Shown here: in pieces, positions 53,461 through 62,326 of the stretch
How the letters are laid out: each line of letters opens with the position of its first letter
How positions within the stretch are numbered: position 1 is the first letter of the stretch
Source of the DNA: an uncultured Pirellula sp.
Lineage (GTDB): Bacteria > Planctomycetota > Planctomycetia > Pirellulales > Pirellulaceae
Assembly: GCA_903858115.1 (NCBI GenBank)
Contig: CAIOHR010000222.1
Span: 1 to 64,000 of the forward strand
Direction of reading: 5' to 3'
Length of the DNA: 64,000 nt
Program-made: the position numbers and the translations under genes
The notes under the pieces: model-generated
Database searches by the model: none
What the model saw: only the letters and a program-made list of their open reading frames with translations
What the model was told of the DNA's origin: nothing

Positions 53461-54804
53461 CTAGATCAGTTCGCGAATGGGTTCATGGTCGACCAAAAAC
53501 TGGGGCCGTCCGGTGGGGTCAGCGATTGTCGTTGCCCCGGTATTGATTCCTAAGTTGTGGTAGAGAGTAGCCACGATTTCTTGCATGTGGACGGGACGCA
53601 ATGCTGCATACTCACCTAGCCGGTTGGTGGCACCGATCGCTTGGCCTGTCTTCATACCACCGCCTGCCAAGTAGGCACAGCTTACTTGAGCCCAGTGATC
53701 GCGACCTGCACCGTTATTGATTTTCGGAGTTCTGCCAAACTCGCCCCAAACGACGATGGTGACATCGTCAAGCATGCCCCGCTCATCGAGGTCATCGATC
53801 AAGGCGCTCAGGCATTGATCGAGCTTGGTACCGTGATCTCGCACCAAACCAAAGTTGTCGCCATGGGAGTCCCAACGACCATAGCTCAAACTGACGACTC
53901 GAACTCCCGCTTCGATCAGTCGACGCGCGAGCAACAAATGGTCATTGCAAGTTGGTGCACCATCGTATTGGAATTTGTATGGTTTTCCATCGCCGTATCG
54001 TTCTATGGTTTTGGGATCTTCTTTGGATAGATCGAGAGCTTCGAGTAGTTTACTGCTGGTCAACACATCGAGTGCTCTCTGCTCGAACGCATCCATGCCA
54101 CCCATCACACCGCTGGTGTCGATATCGCGTCGCATAGTATCGAGGCTCGCCATCAGTCTGCGTCGATCTCGCAATCGATCGAGCGAGATGCTGTTGAGTT
54201 TCATATTGTCCATGCCCGGGCCGTCCGGCTTGAAGCATGAATACGCTGCACCTAAAAATCCAGGGTCACCTGAATGGGACCACGGAACGTGAGACGTCTT
54301 CTTGGCCAAACCGACGAAGGGTGGTACGGCTGCATCGACAGGGCCCTGCAATTTCGAAACCGCAGATCCGATCGAGGGTCTTCCGCCCAACGCTTTCAAA
54401 TCGTCTGGGAACCAACCGCTCATGCATTGGGTCGATTCATGTCGGTCTTTGCAACCGACTACGGAACGGATGATGGCTGCTTTGTCCATCCGTTGCGCGA
54501 GCTTCGGAAAGACTTCGCAAATTTGGATGCCTGGCACATTCGTAGCGATGGGACTGAACTCACCGCGAATCTCGGAAGGAGCTTCGGTTTTGATTTCCCA
54601 CATGTCTTGGTGTGGAGGACCGCCACCCAAAAAGATATTGATCAACCCTTTGTGCGAGTTGGGTTTGCCGCTAGCATCGTCGGCTCTGAGCAAGCTGGGA
54701 AGGGTTAAGCCGCCCATTCCAAATCCAAGCGTGCCGATTGACAAAAAGTTGCGGCGCGACAGTCCGCTGCAAAGTCGGTCGGAATTGCCAACAAAATTTA
54801 GCAT
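53461..54804 (-). CDS. Tat-exported DUF1501 protein
   Basis: From the ATG at 54804 the N-terminus has a twin-arginine motif (LSRRNFLSIGT, Arg17-Arg18) and hydrophobic stretch, so Tat export is likely. The tracked start at 54972 adds 56 residues lacking features. DUF1501 belongs to the alkaline-phosphatase/sulfatase-like superfamily: NIFLGGGPPHQDMWE, SIGSAVSKLQGP, RVVSLSYGRWDSHGDN, VTIVVWGEFGRTPKIN and AGRDHWAQV. First gene of the three-gene operon with the DUF1549/1553 and PPC-like proteins (gaps of 11 and 2 bp). Enzymatic activity is not established for the family. Confidence 0.92.
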   Translation of the reverse strand: MLNFVGNSDRLCSGLSRRNFLSIGTLGFGMGGLTLPSLLRADDASGKPNSHKGLINIFLGGGPPHQDMWEIKTEAPSEIRGEFSPIATNVPGIQICEVFPKLAQRMDKAAIIRSVVGCKDRHESTQCMSGWFPDDLKALGGRPSIGSAVSKLQGPVDAAVPPFVGLAKKTSHVPWSHSGDPGFLGAAYSCFKPDGPGMDNMKLNSISLDRLRDRRRLMASLDTMRRDIDTSGVMGGMDAFEQRALDVLTSSKLLEALDLSKEDPKTIERYGDGKPYKFQYDGAPTCNDHLLLARRLIEAGVRVVSLSYGRWDSHGDNFGLVRDHGTKLDQCLSALIDDLDERGMLDDVTIVVWGEFGRTPKINNGAGRDHWAQVSCAYLAGGGMKTGQAIGATNRLGEYAALRPVHMQEIVATLYHNLGINTGATTIADPTGRPQFLVDHEPIRELI

Positions 54805-54903
54805 GACGATGACCGTAAGGTAGGTGGGATTTGGGGAGGGCGAGGAATCGCCAATTCTCGATGAAGGGATCTCGAGATTGGACAAGTTCGCCGGGGTTCC
54901 TCT

Positions 54904-54933
54904 ATTATGGGCTAGAGGACAGTCTCTAAGCAA
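54904..54933 (-). promoter_or_regulatory. Candidate promoter of the DUF1501 operon
   Basis: On the minus strand TTGCTT (54928-54933) and CATAAT (54904-54909) are separated by 18 bp, about 100 bp upstream of the DUF1501 start. This spacing and hexamers suit sigma-70 but are not close to consensus. Confidence 0.4.
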
Positions 54934-55014
54934 TAGCCTATCGGGGCTTAACTGCCCCAGAACCGCAGCCATTTCCGTGTGGAATGAGACAAAACCCTGG
55001 TTTGTGATTCGACA

Positions 55015-55863
55015 TCAATCGAATGCGCAAACTTTTTCTACTGGACACTGCATGGCTTCGAATGCTGCCAAAACCTCGTGCGCGGCCCATGGCAGGTCGT
55101 TTCCTGGTAGCAAATAGCGGGGTCCAGAAAAAAGCGAGCGCGGAGTCGTTGGGTCCGTTTGTATGCCAAACGCGATCGCCCAATCGCGTGCGTAATCCTC
55201 CCATTGCACTGTCTCCGGGTCAGGCGTCGACACAACCGCGACCACCAATTTTGCTTCGAGCGATTGAATCCGCGAGGGCTGGAAATCTCGCGACTGAACC
55301 AAAAGCCAATGCACAGGGCAATCGATCGGGCTGCTTTGGATCAACCGCTTGAATTGCTCCAATAGTTGCACGTCGGAAGAGAGCAGTGCGAAGCTATTCG
55401 GTCGACGCAAATGTTGGAGCAACTCTCCGACGGTCATGGACGAAACAGGATCGAACCATTCCGATGCGACTTCTGCGGCGGGCTGCAGGATAAAGGATCG
55501 CATGCACATTCGAGGATGTGGGATTTTGAAGTGGGGAGTCCAGATGCGAAGATCATCATGCAACAAAACGTCGATATCGATTCGGCGAGCTTCCCATCGT
55601 TGGAATCGTCGGCGACCAAGATCTGATTCAATCTTCTTGATCGTTTCCCACACTTGCCACACCGAGGAGTCGGATTCGATGGCGATGACGGCATTGAGAA
55701 AGTCCCCTTGATCTTGGGGACCTCCAATGGCTGGAGTCCGATAGAGATGGCTGAAACGCAAATCGCCATCTGGGAATTGATCAATAAGCATGCGTTTGGC
55801 ATAGCTCATCGTTTCGCGAACGTTTCCTAAGTTAGCACCCAAACTAATGAGAGTTCGGGACAT
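55015..55863 (-). CDS. folK: HPPK (folate pyrophosphokinase) with a C-terminal extension
   Basis: Transfers pyrophosphate from ATP to 6-hydroxymethyl-dihydropterin in folate synthesis. The first about 155 residues show the HPPK fold: LISLGANLGNVRETM, YRTPAIGGPQDQGDFLNAV, IESDLGRRRFQRWEARRIDIDVLL with the Mg-binding DxD, and PHPRMCMRSFILQPAAEV. About 125 further residues (SSDVQLLEQFKRLIQ, VHWLLVQSRDFQPSRI, YARDWAIAFGIQTD) are not part of standard HPPK and contain an alpha/beta pattern I do not recognise. The start is ATG at 55863, three bases after the stop of the upstream membrane protein gene, suggesting cotranscription. Confidence 0.92.
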   Translation of the reverse strand: MSRTLISLGANLGNVRETMSYAKRMLIDQFPDGDLRFSHLYRTPAIGGPQDQGDFLNAVIAIESDSSVWQVWETIKKIESDLGRRRFQRWEARRIDIDVLLHDDLRIWTPHFKIPHPRMCMRSFILQPAAEVASEWFDPVSSMTVGELLQHLRRPNSFALLSSDVQLLEQFKRLIQSSPIDCPVHWLLVQSRDFQPSRIQSLEAKLVVAVVSTPDPETVQWEDYARDWAIAFGIQTDPTTPRSLFSGPRYLLPGNDLPWAAHEVLAAFEAMQCPVEKVCAFD

Positions 55864-55866
55864 TTC

Positions 55867-56619
55867 CTATTGCTTCTGAACTAGCTGAATATCTTGGACA
55901 AACCAGTGGACGTCCAGTTTCTGATCTTCTGGTTTCACATTTTTATTACGAAGTGCTGCGCTAGGACCTGCTTTTGGGCAGTTCTTTCGCGCAAACACCC
56001 AATAGGCAGGTGGATTCGTTTGCCCTTCGTCGACGTATCGAAGTTTATAGGTGTATTCGTCTTCGCCGGGATACTCAGCTTCAAGTCCTGCATAAACCCA
56101 TTTGGCTGGAGATTTTCGTCCACGGATCTCGACATGGGCGGAATCGGTATTGAGCTTCCTCGAAGCCATGGCGAGAGGAGACTCCGACGACTGTTGCTTG
56201 CCATCTGGCGACATGTCACCCGTTTCCAAAGGGACTCCGACCAGCATCAAAAGTTTCTCCTGATTGCCTGCCGACAAATTTTCAAGATACAGTTCCGCAG
56301 TACTGCGAGCTGCCTTGAGGTCGTAGTCGAGAATCATGGCTCGACTAAAGTATCCCCAGGATGCCGTCGTTGCAGCAATCGAAATCGCCGCGGCTCCCAA
56401 GAATTGCGAGAAGCTACTTAGTTGGGCACGTTTTGCAATGGACAAGACGATCGCGCCGCCTACGATCGCAGCGATGGCGATCGGGACAAAGTGTACATAA
56501 AGAATGGAAAAGCTGCTAACGCACGAACCCAGAAAAGCCAACAACGCGAGGCCTGAAAAAGATCTCGGCTCTTCGAGCTCCTGCAAGTCTTCTGCAGGCT
56601 TGAACGACGCTTCTGACAT
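55867..56619 (-). CDS. Membrane protein of unknown function, upstream of folK
   Basis: A 250-aa protein. After an acidic cytoplasmic N-terminus, residues about 24-62 and 68-95 hold hydrophobic segments (ALLAFLGSCVSSFSILYVHFVPIAIAAIVGGAIVL, GAAAISIAATTASWGYF), shown here as ALLAFLGSC and AIAAIVGGAIVL. They are followed by a soluble domain (about 110-250) with ARSTAELYLENLSAGNQEKL and YTYKLRYVDEGQ. The layout resembles DUF4190-type small membrane proteins with an external domain. It is close-packed with folK (three-base gap), but nothing links it to folate metabolism. Confidence 0.75.
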   Translation of the reverse strand: MSEASFKPAEDLQELEEPRSFSGLALLAFLGSCVSSFSILYVHFVPIAIAAIVGGAIVLSIAKRAQLSSFSQFLGAAAISIAATTASWGYFSRAMILDYDLKAARSTAELYLENLSAGNQEKLLMLVGVPLETGDMSPDGKQQSSESPLAMASRKLNTDSAHVEIRGRKSPAKWVYAGLEAEYPGEDEYTYKLRYVDEGQTNPPAYWVFARKNCPKAGPSAALRNKNVKPEDQKLDVHWFVQDIQLVQKQ

Positions 56620-56825
56620 ATCTAATCAAGGGTAAATGTTAAGGTGTCGTGCGATTTACTATCGTATTTGGTGCCAAATACTTGATTCATGAAACATCGT
56701 AACTGCCGACTATCCGACAAGCCACGGTTCACCTTAAGATAGTCTGTCGCGAATGTCTTGGGAATCAGCAATGACGACCATTACGATTTCGTTCCAGATG
56801 AGGTTCATTGGCACCGGAAACTAAA

Positions 56826-59800
56826 ATGATGTTCTACCTGCGAGAAAATCCTGTCGAAAATTCTCTCCGACTCCGAAGAAAAGCTCTTAGTGCCCGCTGG
56901 CTTTGCTTGTTCGCCGGCTTATCCCTGCCATGGTGTTCACCGGGCAACCATACTATCGCATGTCCCGAGGATTCGGTCGCAACTGTTTCCATTGATTCTT
57001 TTTCCTTTCGAGTACCCAAACATTTGACTTTCGAAAAGATCACTGACACGAATCTTTGCCAATGGCCGATCGTTGCGACATGGGATGCCGAAGGAAATCT
57101 GGTCGTAGCCGAGTCTGCGGGGGTCAAACAACCGGTCCAGGAACAGCGACAAACCCGCCCGCATCGAATTGTCCGTCTTATCGATTCCGATCGAGATGGC
57201 CGTTTCGATGTACGCCAGGTCGTCGCAGAAGACCTGGCTTTCCCGGAAGGTGTTTTGTGCTTAGGCAACGACATCTATGTCTCTGCACCACCTGAGATCT
57301 GGAAACTGACCGATGCTGATAACGATGGCGTGTGCGAAAGCCGATCTGTTTGGCACGATGGTAAGACTTTAACGGGATGCGCGAATGATCTTCACGGTCC
57401 CTTCCTCGGACCCGAAGGTTGGATCTACTGGTCGAAATCTGCTTTCGCCGAACAAGAGTTCGATCTATCCAATGCGCTGCCAGCCAAGAGCACCGCCTCT
57501 CACCTTTATCGAAAGGCACCGACTGCCATCTCTGCCGACCGCATTATGACGGGCGGGATGGACAATCTCGTCGACATCGCGTTCGATGATTTCGGAGATC
57601 GCTTTTTTGTGTCCACCTTTCTGCATCATCCAGGCAACGGCCTGCGCGACGGCATCGGCCATGCTGTTTACGGCTCCGTCTTTGGTAAAGATCATGCAGT
57701 CCTTCGCAGTCACGTCAAAACCGGCCCGCTGATGAAGCCGATGGCGGAACTAGGGCCTGCTGCTCCGAGCGGGTTACTCACGATGAGTCAGGCGACTCCG
57801 TGGATCGCATCCGGCAATCCGCAATCGCAAACCACGATGGTAGCAGCTCTTTTCAATTTGCAAAAAGTCACAGCCCATTCGCTAACTCCAAACGGTGCTT
57901 CCTACACAGCGTCAACATCGGACCTCGTGGTGGGTGAGCAACTCGACTTTCATCCGGTCGACGTTCTCGAAGATGTCGACGGCAGTTTGCTCATCGTCGA
58001 CACCGGTGGGTGGTACGATTTGTGTTGCCCCAGTTCAGGGAACGAAGAACGCATCTCCAAGGGTGGTATTTACCGATTGAAAGATCGCAGTGCCCAAAAG
58101 GCTCTTCAACGCACATGGGAAGAGATAGAGAGAGCTTTGGCAACGAACCCCGTGAGCCTGCTAAACCATCCTCACCGGCGAGTTCGAGAACATGCAACGA
58201 CTCAATTGCATGCGGCAACAAAGAAACAAAGCGGTGACGACTCGCCAGCGAAGTTGATGGCCATGCTGAACGACCCGGCTCTTCCGATCGGCAATCGCAC
58301 AGCGGCATTCTGGACGATGGCTCGAACGTTGGTCGATTCCAAAGATGTGGATAAAACGCCAGACTATGTCAAGCAGTTATTAGAACAGCCAAACGACCCG
58401 CTCATCGTGGCTGCGTTGCACTTGACGTCAACTTATCGATGGCACGATACGTCTTCACCCCTCGTTCGCCTACTACAGAACAGTTCTCCAACTGTTCAGC
58501 GACTTGCTGCTGAATGCCTTGGTCGAGCAGGTCTCGCTTCTTCGGTGGATCCGCTTTTGCAAGCTTGGAACAATCATCATTCGAATGCTTCTTCCAAGCC
58601 AGACCGAATGCTTGAGCATTCCATTCTGTTCGCATTGATCGAACTCGGAGTGCATCGCGATTCTTCATCCGAAGTCATCGCAAGGCTGAGCAAGTTACTA
58701 ACTTCTGAGGCGAGTTTGAACCATAAACACGCGTCGTTGCATGTTCTCAAAGAGCTGCAGCACGTAGACAAAGTTTCATTCGTTGCTTTGGAAAATGCGG
58801 CGGAATCCAAGCACCAGGCGTTGGCGAAGTTGGCTCAAGAATCCATCGCAACCATCGATGCTCATCGAAAACAATACCTGTCGCAACTATCGAACCGGCC
58901 GAAGAAGTCGTTGGAAGAGAACGCTGCTTCTATCACGGCGGTACTCGTTGCAGGTTACAACCAGCCTGACGTTGTGGAATGGGTACGAGCGAACATTCTC
59001 GAGAGCGAGATCGAGCAAAACTGGCAATCGGATTTGCTTCGAAAAATGCTGGTTGCTTATGAGAATCAGGCGCTGCCAGATGGATGGTCTTCAGGACTGG
59101 CAACCTTGGTGCGAAAAGACGATCCAATGACGCGATGGCTCATCGAGAGAATTGCTGCGACAAAGATCTCCGCGAATGCGAAAGAGCTTGTGTCTGCTAT
59201 CGCTACGCGCGTGGACTCCGAAGATTTCTCCAAGTCCGCAGTGGCAATCGCCATGCTACCCAAAGGGTTGATCCCTGTTTCCGCATCCAAGCAACTTACG
59301 CTGGTGAAAACAATGCTCAATACGAACGACGGAAACCACCAACTCGCAAGGCGTAGCATTCGTAAGGTCGATCTCGAAGCGGACGCGTGGGAGGAGATTC
59401 TTCGTTCTCTGACAATGTTTGGACCGCTTGAATTTCCAGGCATGGTGGAGACCTTGGTCTCAAGCAAAGTTTCCAAGGAGAGCGAGCGAACAGGTCGATT
59501 GCTCGCCGCTATCGAACAATCACCCGCTTCAAAGTCGTTGGCAGCAGATCAATTGGAGCGCTGGTTTGCGGGACACGCAGAGGGTACGAAAAAGGAAGTC
59601 AAACTGTTGTTGGACAGAGTTTTTGCTCCACCTGCGGACATGAAAACGGCGATGGACGAACTGGTTCAAAAGCTAGAACCAGGCGACGCGCATCGTGGTC
59701 AAGACATCTATCGAAGCAGTCGCGCAGCCTGCAGTGCTTGTCATCGCATCGGTTATGTTGGTGGCAATATCGGCCCAGAGTTGACCAAGATTGGGAAGTC

Positions 59801-60098
59801 GAGGAATCGTCGTGATTTTGTGGAAGCGATTTTGTATCCAAGTCATCGAATCGCGCAGGGGTTTGCATCGACTACGATTCTGACGGTCGATGACGAAGTC
59901 ATTACCGGTCTGATTACCTTCGAGGATGATAGCCGCGTCGAACTGTCAACCAGCGCAGACAAAAAGGTATCGGTCGACAAAAAGTCGATTCAGCAACGGA
60001 ATCAAAGTGCCGTATCTCTGATGCCGAGCGGGATCGACAAAGTGCTGACGATCTCCGAGTTATCGGATTTGATCGCGTTTCTTGAGCAGTCGAAGTAG
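56826..60098 (+). CDS. Secreted PVC dehydrogenase-like / HEAT / c-haem protein
   Basis: 1090 aa from the ATG at 56826 (GGA eight bases upstream; the tracked TTG adds six residues). A signal region (ARWLCLFAGLSLPWCSPG) leads to the planctomycete membrane-bound-dehydrogenase beta-propeller: PIVATWDAEGNLVVAES, RHRIVRL-like segments with DSDRDGRFD and DADNDGV calcium-type loops, LHGPFLGPEGWIYW and LIVDTGGWYD. HEAT-like helices fill about residues 440-930 (PHRRVREHATTQLHAA). A C-terminal haem domain has CSACH (Cys969, Cys972, His973) and IGPELTKIGKSRNRRDFVEAI. It is a smaller relative of the protein at 8870-13627, without FG-GAP repeats. The electron partner is unknown. Confidence 0.9.
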   Translation: MMFYLRENPVENSLRLRRKALSARWLCLFAGLSLPWCSPGNHTIACPEDSVATVSIDSFSFRVPKHLTFEKITDTNLCQWPIVATWDAEGNLVVAESAGVKQPVQEQRQTRPHRIVRLIDSDRDGRFDVRQVVAEDLAFPEGVLCLGNDIYVSAPPEIWKLTDADNDGVCESRSVWHDGKTLTGCANDLHGPFLGPEGWIYWSKSAFAEQEFDLSNALPAKSTASHLYRKAPTAISADRIMTGGMDNLVDIAFDDFGDRFFVSTFLHHPGNGLRDGIGHAVYGSVFGKDHAVLRSHVKTGPLMKPMAELGPAAPSGLLTMSQATPWIASGNPQSQTTMVAALFNLQKVTAHSLTPNGASYTASTSDLVVGEQLDFHPVDVLEDVDGSLLIVDTGGWYDLCCPSSGNEERISKGGIYRLKDRSAQKALQRTWEEIERALATNPVSLLNHPHRRVREHATTQLHAATKKQSGDDSPAKLMAMLNDPALPIGNRTAAFWTMARTLVDSKDVDKTPDYVKQLLEQPNDPLIVAALHLTSTYRWHDTSSPLVRLLQNSSPTVQRLAAECLGRAGLASSVDPLLQAWNNHHSNASSKPDRMLEHSILFALIELGVHRDSSSEVIARLSKLLTSEASLNHKHASLHVLKELQHVDKVSFVALENAAESKHQALAKLAQESIATIDAHRKQYLSQLSNRPKKSLEENAASITAVLVAGYNQPDVVEWVRANILESEIEQNWQSDLLRKMLVAYENQALPDGWSSGLATLVRKDDPMTRWLIERIAATKISANAKELVSAIATRVDSEDFSKSAVAIAMLPKGLIPVSASKQLTLVKTMLNTNDGNHQLARRSIRKVDLEADAWEEILRSLTMFGPLEFPGMVETLVSSKVSKESERTGRLLAAIEQSPASKSLAADQLERWFAGHAEGTKKEVKLLLDRVFAPPADMKTAMDELVQKLEPGDAHRGQDIYRSSRAACSACHRIGYVGGNIGPELTKIGKSRNRRDFVEAILYPSHRIAQGFASTTILTVDDEVITGLITFEDDSRVELSTSADKKVSVDKKSIQQRNQSAVSLMPSGIDKVLTISELSDLIAFLEQSK

Positions 60099-60105
60099 GC
60101 AGCGT

Positions 60106-60999
60106 GTGGAAACGGTACTGATCGCAGCAAATCCAAAATCAGGTTCGAAAAGTCGATTCCAATTGGTAGCGGAGCTGGAGCACCACATCGGCTCGCTCGG
60201 GTATCGATGCGAAGTGATCACGCAACTCGAAGAACTAGAGAGGCGTGCGCGAATCCTGAAAGGTGACCATGAGTTGCGTGCCGTCGTAGCTGCGGGTGGC
60301 GATGGGACCATCAGCGCGGTGGCCGAGCGTACACCGATCGATGTTCCACTTCGTATTTTGCCCTTAGGTTCCGAGAATTTGTTAGCGAACTACCTATCGA
60401 TATCGCGAAAACCCATCGACTGCGCCGAAGCGATCCATCGAAATCAAATACGACAATTGGATGGCATGGATGTGGGAGGTCGTTTGGCATTTGTTATGGT
60501 CAGTGTTGGTTTTGATGCGGAGGTAGTTCGCCGAGTTCATCAATCACGAAAATCCCACATCACACGCTGGGCCTATCGATACAGTGCGTTGGCTGCGTGG
60601 ATCCTTTATGGATGGCCAGCTTTTTCCATTCGCATCCATCGTGTGGAAAACAATGTGGTGCAAACCGTCGAGGGCACGGGGCAATGGTGTTTCGTTTTCA
60701 ATGTTCCACGGTATGCCACCGGTTTGAGCCTATTGCCAGATAGCGATCCATCCGACGGTCTGTTGAATGTGGGCTATTTTGAAAGAAGCGGTCGAATTCG
60801 GGGTATCTTTCAGTACCTCCAGGTTTTGCGTGGTAACCATCGAAGTAACAAACATTGGAGAGACTGTTTGGCTTCAGAAGTTCAATTGAGTGATCATCCG
60901 AATGGTTACACGCCACACTTTCAGTACGACGGTGATTGGGGTGGAATGCTTCCTGTTTCCATACGCGTCGTTGCTAGGCGACTCAAGCTTGTGATTTAA
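60106..60999 (+). CDS. Diacylglycerol kinase-family lipid kinase
   Basis: Residues 64-68 are the nucleotide-binding GGDGT motif (VAAGGDGTISAVAER), preceded by LIAANPKSGSKSRF. LPLGSENLLANYL, where the family usually has GTxNdxA, and VSVGFDAEVV are the other family blocks. Substrate could be diacylglycerol, sphingosine-like lipid or undecaprenol; it cannot be told by eye. I place the start at GTG 60106, seven bases after AGG and eight after the upstream stop, so the gene is probably cotranscribed with the haem protein. The tracked TTG at 60082 lies inside that gene. Confidence 0.85.
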   Translation: METVLIAANPKSGSKSRFQLVAELEHHIGSLGYRCEVITQLEELERRARILKGDHELRAVVAAGGDGTISAVAERTPIDVPLRILPLGSENLLANYLSISRKPIDCAEAIHRNQIRQLDGMDVGGRLAFVMVSVGFDAEVVRRVHQSRKSHITRWAYRYSALAAWILYGWPAFSIRIHRVENNVVQTVEGTGQWCFVFNVPRYATGLSLLPDSDPSDGLLNVGYFERSGRIRGIFQYLQVLRGNHRSNKHWRDCLASEVQLSDHPNGYTPHFQYDGDWGGMLPVSIRVVARRLKLVI

Positions 61000-61016
61000 A
61001 CCTGCTCGCCGGTCTC

Positions 61017-61045
61017 TTGGACAATGTTTCGTGCGACAGTAAGAT
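61017..61045 (+). promoter_or_regulatory. Candidate promoter for the papain-like/DUF2786 gene
   Basis: TTGGAC (61017-61022) and TAAGAT (61040-61045) are separated by 17 bp. The expected transcript start near 61052 lies downstream of the tracked ATG at 61024, which supports the later start at 61111 and independent expression of this gene. Confidence 0.45.
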
Positions 61046-61110
61046 GGATGCGAATAGGAACATTGGATTCGAAATCGAACAATACTTTTGGCTGGCTGGC
61101 GGAATGCGAA

Positions 61111-62316
61111 ATGGAATTCTTTTGGAACGATGGAGGCCGATCGGCATGTGGTTTTGTGGGTTTGGCTGGCGATTGTGTAACGCGTTCGATTGCGATCGCG
61201 ACGGGTTTGGTCTACCGAGATGTTTACAACCAGCTTGGAGCGGCGAGCCTCGCTACACCGAGAAATGGAGTGCGAACGGATATTGCCGCCAAGTTCCTAG
61301 AAGACCGCCAATGGCGCCGCACAGAGATTTCGCCAACTAGCTACGTACCCTCGTTGCTTCCCGCAGGTGCAGTCATCGTTCATCTTGCTAAGCATGATGG
61401 ACGATGTTCTCACTTCAGCGCATTGATCGATCACGTGGTTCACGATACCTGGGATCCAAGTGATGACGATGACTATTGCGCCTATGCATATTGGACGCAT
61501 CCTGACTATGGACCAGAATCCGTACGTCAGTCAAGTCCCGCGTCGAGATCGAGTTCAGCAGACCAGGATCTAACCCAAGCGGAGTTTGACAAGATCCTCA
61601 ATCGATTGCGAGCCATGGATCGAACCGCGAGCAACAGCGCAAGCACCGAAGCGGAAAAGCACAATGCCATTCGCATGATGCAGAGTCTGATGCTTCGACA
61701 CAATCTCAGCCGCGAAGATATCACCTCGGACGACAATGTTGAGACTGTGCAGTTCACTCAAATGGCTTGTCCAGTGAATGGAAGTAAAGCCTACAATTGG
61801 GAAAAAGCGTTGGCTAACTACATCACCATGCATGTGCTCCCAACAACACAATGGTACTCCGGCTCGAAATCGCATCGCACGCTATTCTGTTTTTACGGGC
61901 CGCTCGCCGATGTGCGAAATGCGATAGCTCTTTTTCGGGAACTGTTGGTGACGATTGCTGCCGCAGCGAAACTCCAGTTCGGCGGGCACTCGCGCGGGAG
62001 CGGAGCGTCCTACGCCGAGGGTTATGTCATGGGGCTTCCCCGTCATGGCTCCAGTAGCGGATTAGAAAGTCCGAACGATTTGAAAGAAGATTCTGCGAAA
62101 ATCGTCAGTGAGCGAGCATTGATCCAATTACGAACACTCGCTATTCACTCGGCGGCCACACGTTGGCTTGATATCGAATGCGGTTTGCGACTCGTATCTG
62201 TGAGTAGAACTGGGCGATATGCACGCGACGATGCCGCAGAGCGCCGTGGTATCCTACATGGATCCAAGCATGAAATTGTGGTTCCTAATGCCCCCAGACG
62301 ATTGACCCAATCATGA
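61111..62316 (+). CDS. Fusion of a phage-like papain-fold domain with DUF2786
   Basis: The N-terminal part (about residues 1-130) reads FWNDGGRSACGFVGLAGDCVTRSIAIA, shown as GLAGDCVTRSIAIAT, with VYRDVYNQLG and later GRCSHFSALIDHVVHDTWD. Cys22, His101 and an Asp such as Asp112 would suit a papain-like catalytic arrangement; similar CxxRA(I/L)AIA domains occur in phage genomes. After a Ser-rich linker, DUF2786 follows (ILNRLRAMDRTASNSASTEAEKHNA), then a conserved region (LANYITMHVLP, ASYAEGYVMGLPR) often associated with it. Both halves are typical of phage/accessory genes, so horizontal origin is likely. Substrate and function are unknown. Confidence 0.75.
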   Translation: MEFFWNDGGRSACGFVGLAGDCVTRSIAIATGLVYRDVYNQLGAASLATPRNGVRTDIAAKFLEDRQWRRTEISPTSYVPSLLPAGAVIVHLAKHDGRCSHFSALIDHVVHDTWDPSDDDDYCAYAYWTHPDYGPESVRQSSPASRSSSADQDLTQAEFDKILNRLRAMDRTASNSASTEAEKHNAIRMMQSLMLRHNLSREDITSDDNVETVQFTQMACPVNGSKAYNWEKALANYITMHVLPTTQWYSGSKSHRTLFCFYGPLADVRNAIALFRELLVTIAAAAKLQFGGHSRGSGASYAEGYVMGLPRHGSSSGLESPNDLKEDSAKIVSERALIQLRTLAIHSAATRWLDIECGLRLVSVSRTGRYARDDAAERRGILHGSKHEIVVPNAPRRLTQS

Positions 62317-62326
62317 AACGACTTTC

